6,568 nucleotides of DNA from Actinomycetes bacterium (lineage in GTDB: Bacteria; Actinomycetota; Coriobacteriia; Coriobacteriales; Eggerthellaceae), in NCBI GenBank assembly GCA_023395755.1, contig JAEWYG010000176.1:1-6568 (forward strand), in the 5' to 3' direction. This document shows, one piece after another, positions 5,939-6,568 of this stretch; position 1 is the stretch's first letter; the number at the start of each line of letters is the position of its first letter. A program made the position numbers and the translations under genes. A model generated the notes under the pieces. It saw only the letters and a list, made by a program, of their open reading frames with translations. It had not been told where the DNA came from and searched no databases.

Positions 5939-6091
5939 CGTTCATTCAACGGGTTAAAACGAAGTACAGCATATCGTAAACCGGAGGTCGACGGCGATGT
6001 GTGCGATTACCACGTACCTGACATTAACCTGGGCGGCGCCTGCACAACGTTCGGCTACCTGCTTGGTAAGAACCTACACAGGGGTACCTGA
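5939..6091 (+). pseudogene. Likely 3' remnant of a FAD-dependent oxidoreductase gene
   Basis: A short plus-strand frame ends in TGA at 6089-6091. From about 5984 it uses strongly coding-like codons (many GNN, C or G in third position) and reads EVDGDVCDYHVPDINLGG, then ACTTFGYLLGKNLHRGT. This resembles the C-terminus of FAD_binding_2 flavoproteins (fumarate-reductase-like), where a GD-x-Y-x-x-x-x-PG-x-x-x-G-x-x-x-TFG-x-x-x-GKN pattern lies close to the stop. No start codon or upstream flavoprotein body is present; a TAG lies in frame at 5936-5938. The 5' part seems to be deleted. Coriobacteriia often place LuxR-type membrane regulators beside such oxidoreductases, and one lies just to the right. 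Recognition is from memory of the motif, so confidence is moderate. Confidence 0.45.
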
Positions 6092-6116
6092 TAGAACGCT
6101 CGACCCATTATCTTAG
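5997..6116 (+). CDS. Possible 39-residue ORF overlapping the flavoprotein remnant
   Basis: GGAGG at 5983-5987 lies 9 bases before an ATG at 5997-5999 that opens a 39-codon plus-strand frame (MCAITTYLTLTWAAPAQ...) ending in TAG at 6114-6116. The spacing is ideal. However, the overlapping frame has the better coding signature, and GGAGG there simply encodes part of the remnant. The peptide is not recognised and is probably not real. Confidence 0.15.
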   Translation: MCAITTYLTLTWAAPAQRSATCLVRTYTGVPDRTLDPLS

Positions 6117-6153
6117 GCGGTGGCACTGCCCTTCTCCTTAAGTGTCGCCGCCT
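6115..6153 (+). terminator. GC-rich hairpin between the LuxR-type gene and the flavoprotein remnant
   Basis: AGGCGGTGGCACT (6115-6127) can pair with AGTGTCGCCGCCT (6141-6153) around a 13-base loop. There are 13 pairs on the plus strand, two of them G-U. On the minus strand the two wobbles become A-C mismatches, so the RNA hairpin favours plus-strand transcription, as if it once ended the decayed flavoprotein gene. No T run follows on either side. It may also slow transcription leaving the LuxR-type gene. Confidence 0.4.
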
Positions 6154-6172
6154 CAATGTAAACTGTATCTAC

Positions 6173-6568
6173 CTACGCCTCATCAACCAACTTCAACAGC
6201 TCTTCTCTAGACGACACACCCAGCTTCCGGTAAATGCTCTTCACATGCGTGCGTACCGTACTCTCAGAAATAACCAAGGTATTCGCCACGAACACAATGC
6301 CGTGTCCGCGTCCCAAATACCCAAGTATCTCCGTTTCGCGGGGCGAAAGACTACCTGCCATCGCCACACGACCGCAATGCTCTTGCAATCCATCCCGGTT
6401 CGCATAAGCCGCCGATTGTTCCCTATTGCTGTCAGCACAGCCTCCCTCTCGCCGCCATGCGGCAACAAGCGGCCATCCCACTAATAGCGCAAAGTAGGCC
6501 GTGCTTAACACGAGAAGAACCGGCCCTCCCGATTCGTATTCAAACAGAGGCAAAGTGCCCGAAAAAAA
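6173..6568 (-). CDS. LuxR-type DNA-binding regulator with membrane N-terminus, 5' end outside the window
   Basis: The frame stays open to the right edge, so only the last 131 residues are visible. A hydrophobic span, PVLLVLSTAYFALLVGWPLVAAW, lies at about 16-38 of the visible part, followed by a basic RRE stop-transfer. A variable linker comes next, then a GerE/LuxR helix-turn-helix over the last 60 residues (SLSPRETEILGYLGRG, VANTLVISESTVRTHVKSIY, RKLGVSSREELLKLVDE). This layout fits the Coriobacteriia family in which about 12 membrane spans precede a cytoplasmic LuxR domain. Such proteins are thought to sense a signal at the membrane and control neighbouring transport or respiratory oxidoreductase genes. 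A TTG at 6551-6553 could be read as a start, but in-frame codons continue beyond it and the membrane domain would be missing, so I treat the gene as partial. A flavoprotein remnant lies just downstream on the opposite strand. Confidence 0.9.
   Translation of the reverse strand, partial: FFSGTLPLFEYESGGPVLLVLSTAYFALLVGWPLVAAWRREGGCADSNREQSAAYANRDGLQEHCGRVAMAGSLSPRETEILGYLGRGHGIVFVANTLVISESTVRTHVKSIYRKLGVSSREELLKLVDEA

Larger units (their letters stand above)
5692..6172. other. Long intergenic region between the LuxR-type gene and aspS
   Basis: This 481-base region carries no intact gene that I trust. From left to right it holds the aspS ribosome site and leader, the possible -10 box, the inverted repeat at 5770-5814, about 120 bases with no clear structure, the flavoprotein-like remnant, and the GC-rich hairpin. 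The frames of about 70 codons on the plus strand in its left half start at poor sites and match nothing I recognise. Confidence 0.6.

Noticed and set aside
5764..5979. 71-codon plus-strand frame in the aspS upstream gap
   Set aside because: It begins at a TTG without a ribosome site inside the likely aspS promoter, and apart from a weak GGFASSP resemblance matches nothing.
6173..6553. LuxR-type gene as a complete 126-residue protein starting at TTG
   Set aside because: The frame stays open to the window edge and the visible start falls just before a membrane span, so a truncated view of a longer membrane protein is more likely.

Overview
The window looks like chromosomal DNA of an actinobacterium of the class Coriobacteriia, probably an Eggerthella/Slackia/Cryptobacterium-like anaerobe of moderate GC. 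Three things point there. The right edge carries the end of a membrane-anchored LuxR-type regulator of the kind these bacteria have in large numbers. The DnaK fragment is of the short Gram-positive type, without the insert found in proteobacterial DnaK. A possible remnant of a FAD-dependent oxidoreductase, another family expanded in this class, lies next to the LuxR gene. The taxonomic call is inference from protein style, not from a search.

All convincing genes are on the minus strand and are described here in transcription order, from high to low coordinates. At the right edge (6173-6568) is the 3' part of the LuxR-type regulator. A roughly 480-base gap follows. It holds a hairpin, a short flavoprotein-like remnant on the plus strand, and the upstream region of aspS with a 10-bp inverted repeat next to a possible -10 box. 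aspS (3913-5691) is complete and ends at a strong intrinsic terminator (3858-3894).

After a 144-base control region comes a tight four-gene cluster: a membrane-anchored zinc-ribbon protein (3285-3701), a MarR-family regulator (2774-3274), a DUF5685-type protein (1896-2771), and a J-domain protein with a Gly-rich linker and TPR-like region (1040-1903). The gaps are 10 bp, 2 bp and an 8-bp overlap, so this is almost certainly one transcript. dnaK begins 111 bp further on (start at 928) and runs out of the left edge.

The arrangement suggests a chaperone module. The J protein would stimulate the ATPase of the adjacent DnaK, the MarR protein could control the cluster, and the zinc-ribbon and DUF5685 proteins may be clients, adaptors or membrane tethers. 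No HrcA (CIRCE) or HspR (HAIR) operator was seen upstream of dnaK or of the cluster, so any control may differ from the classical heat-shock circuits. No tRNA, rRNA, CRISPR array, insertion sequence or phage gene was seen.
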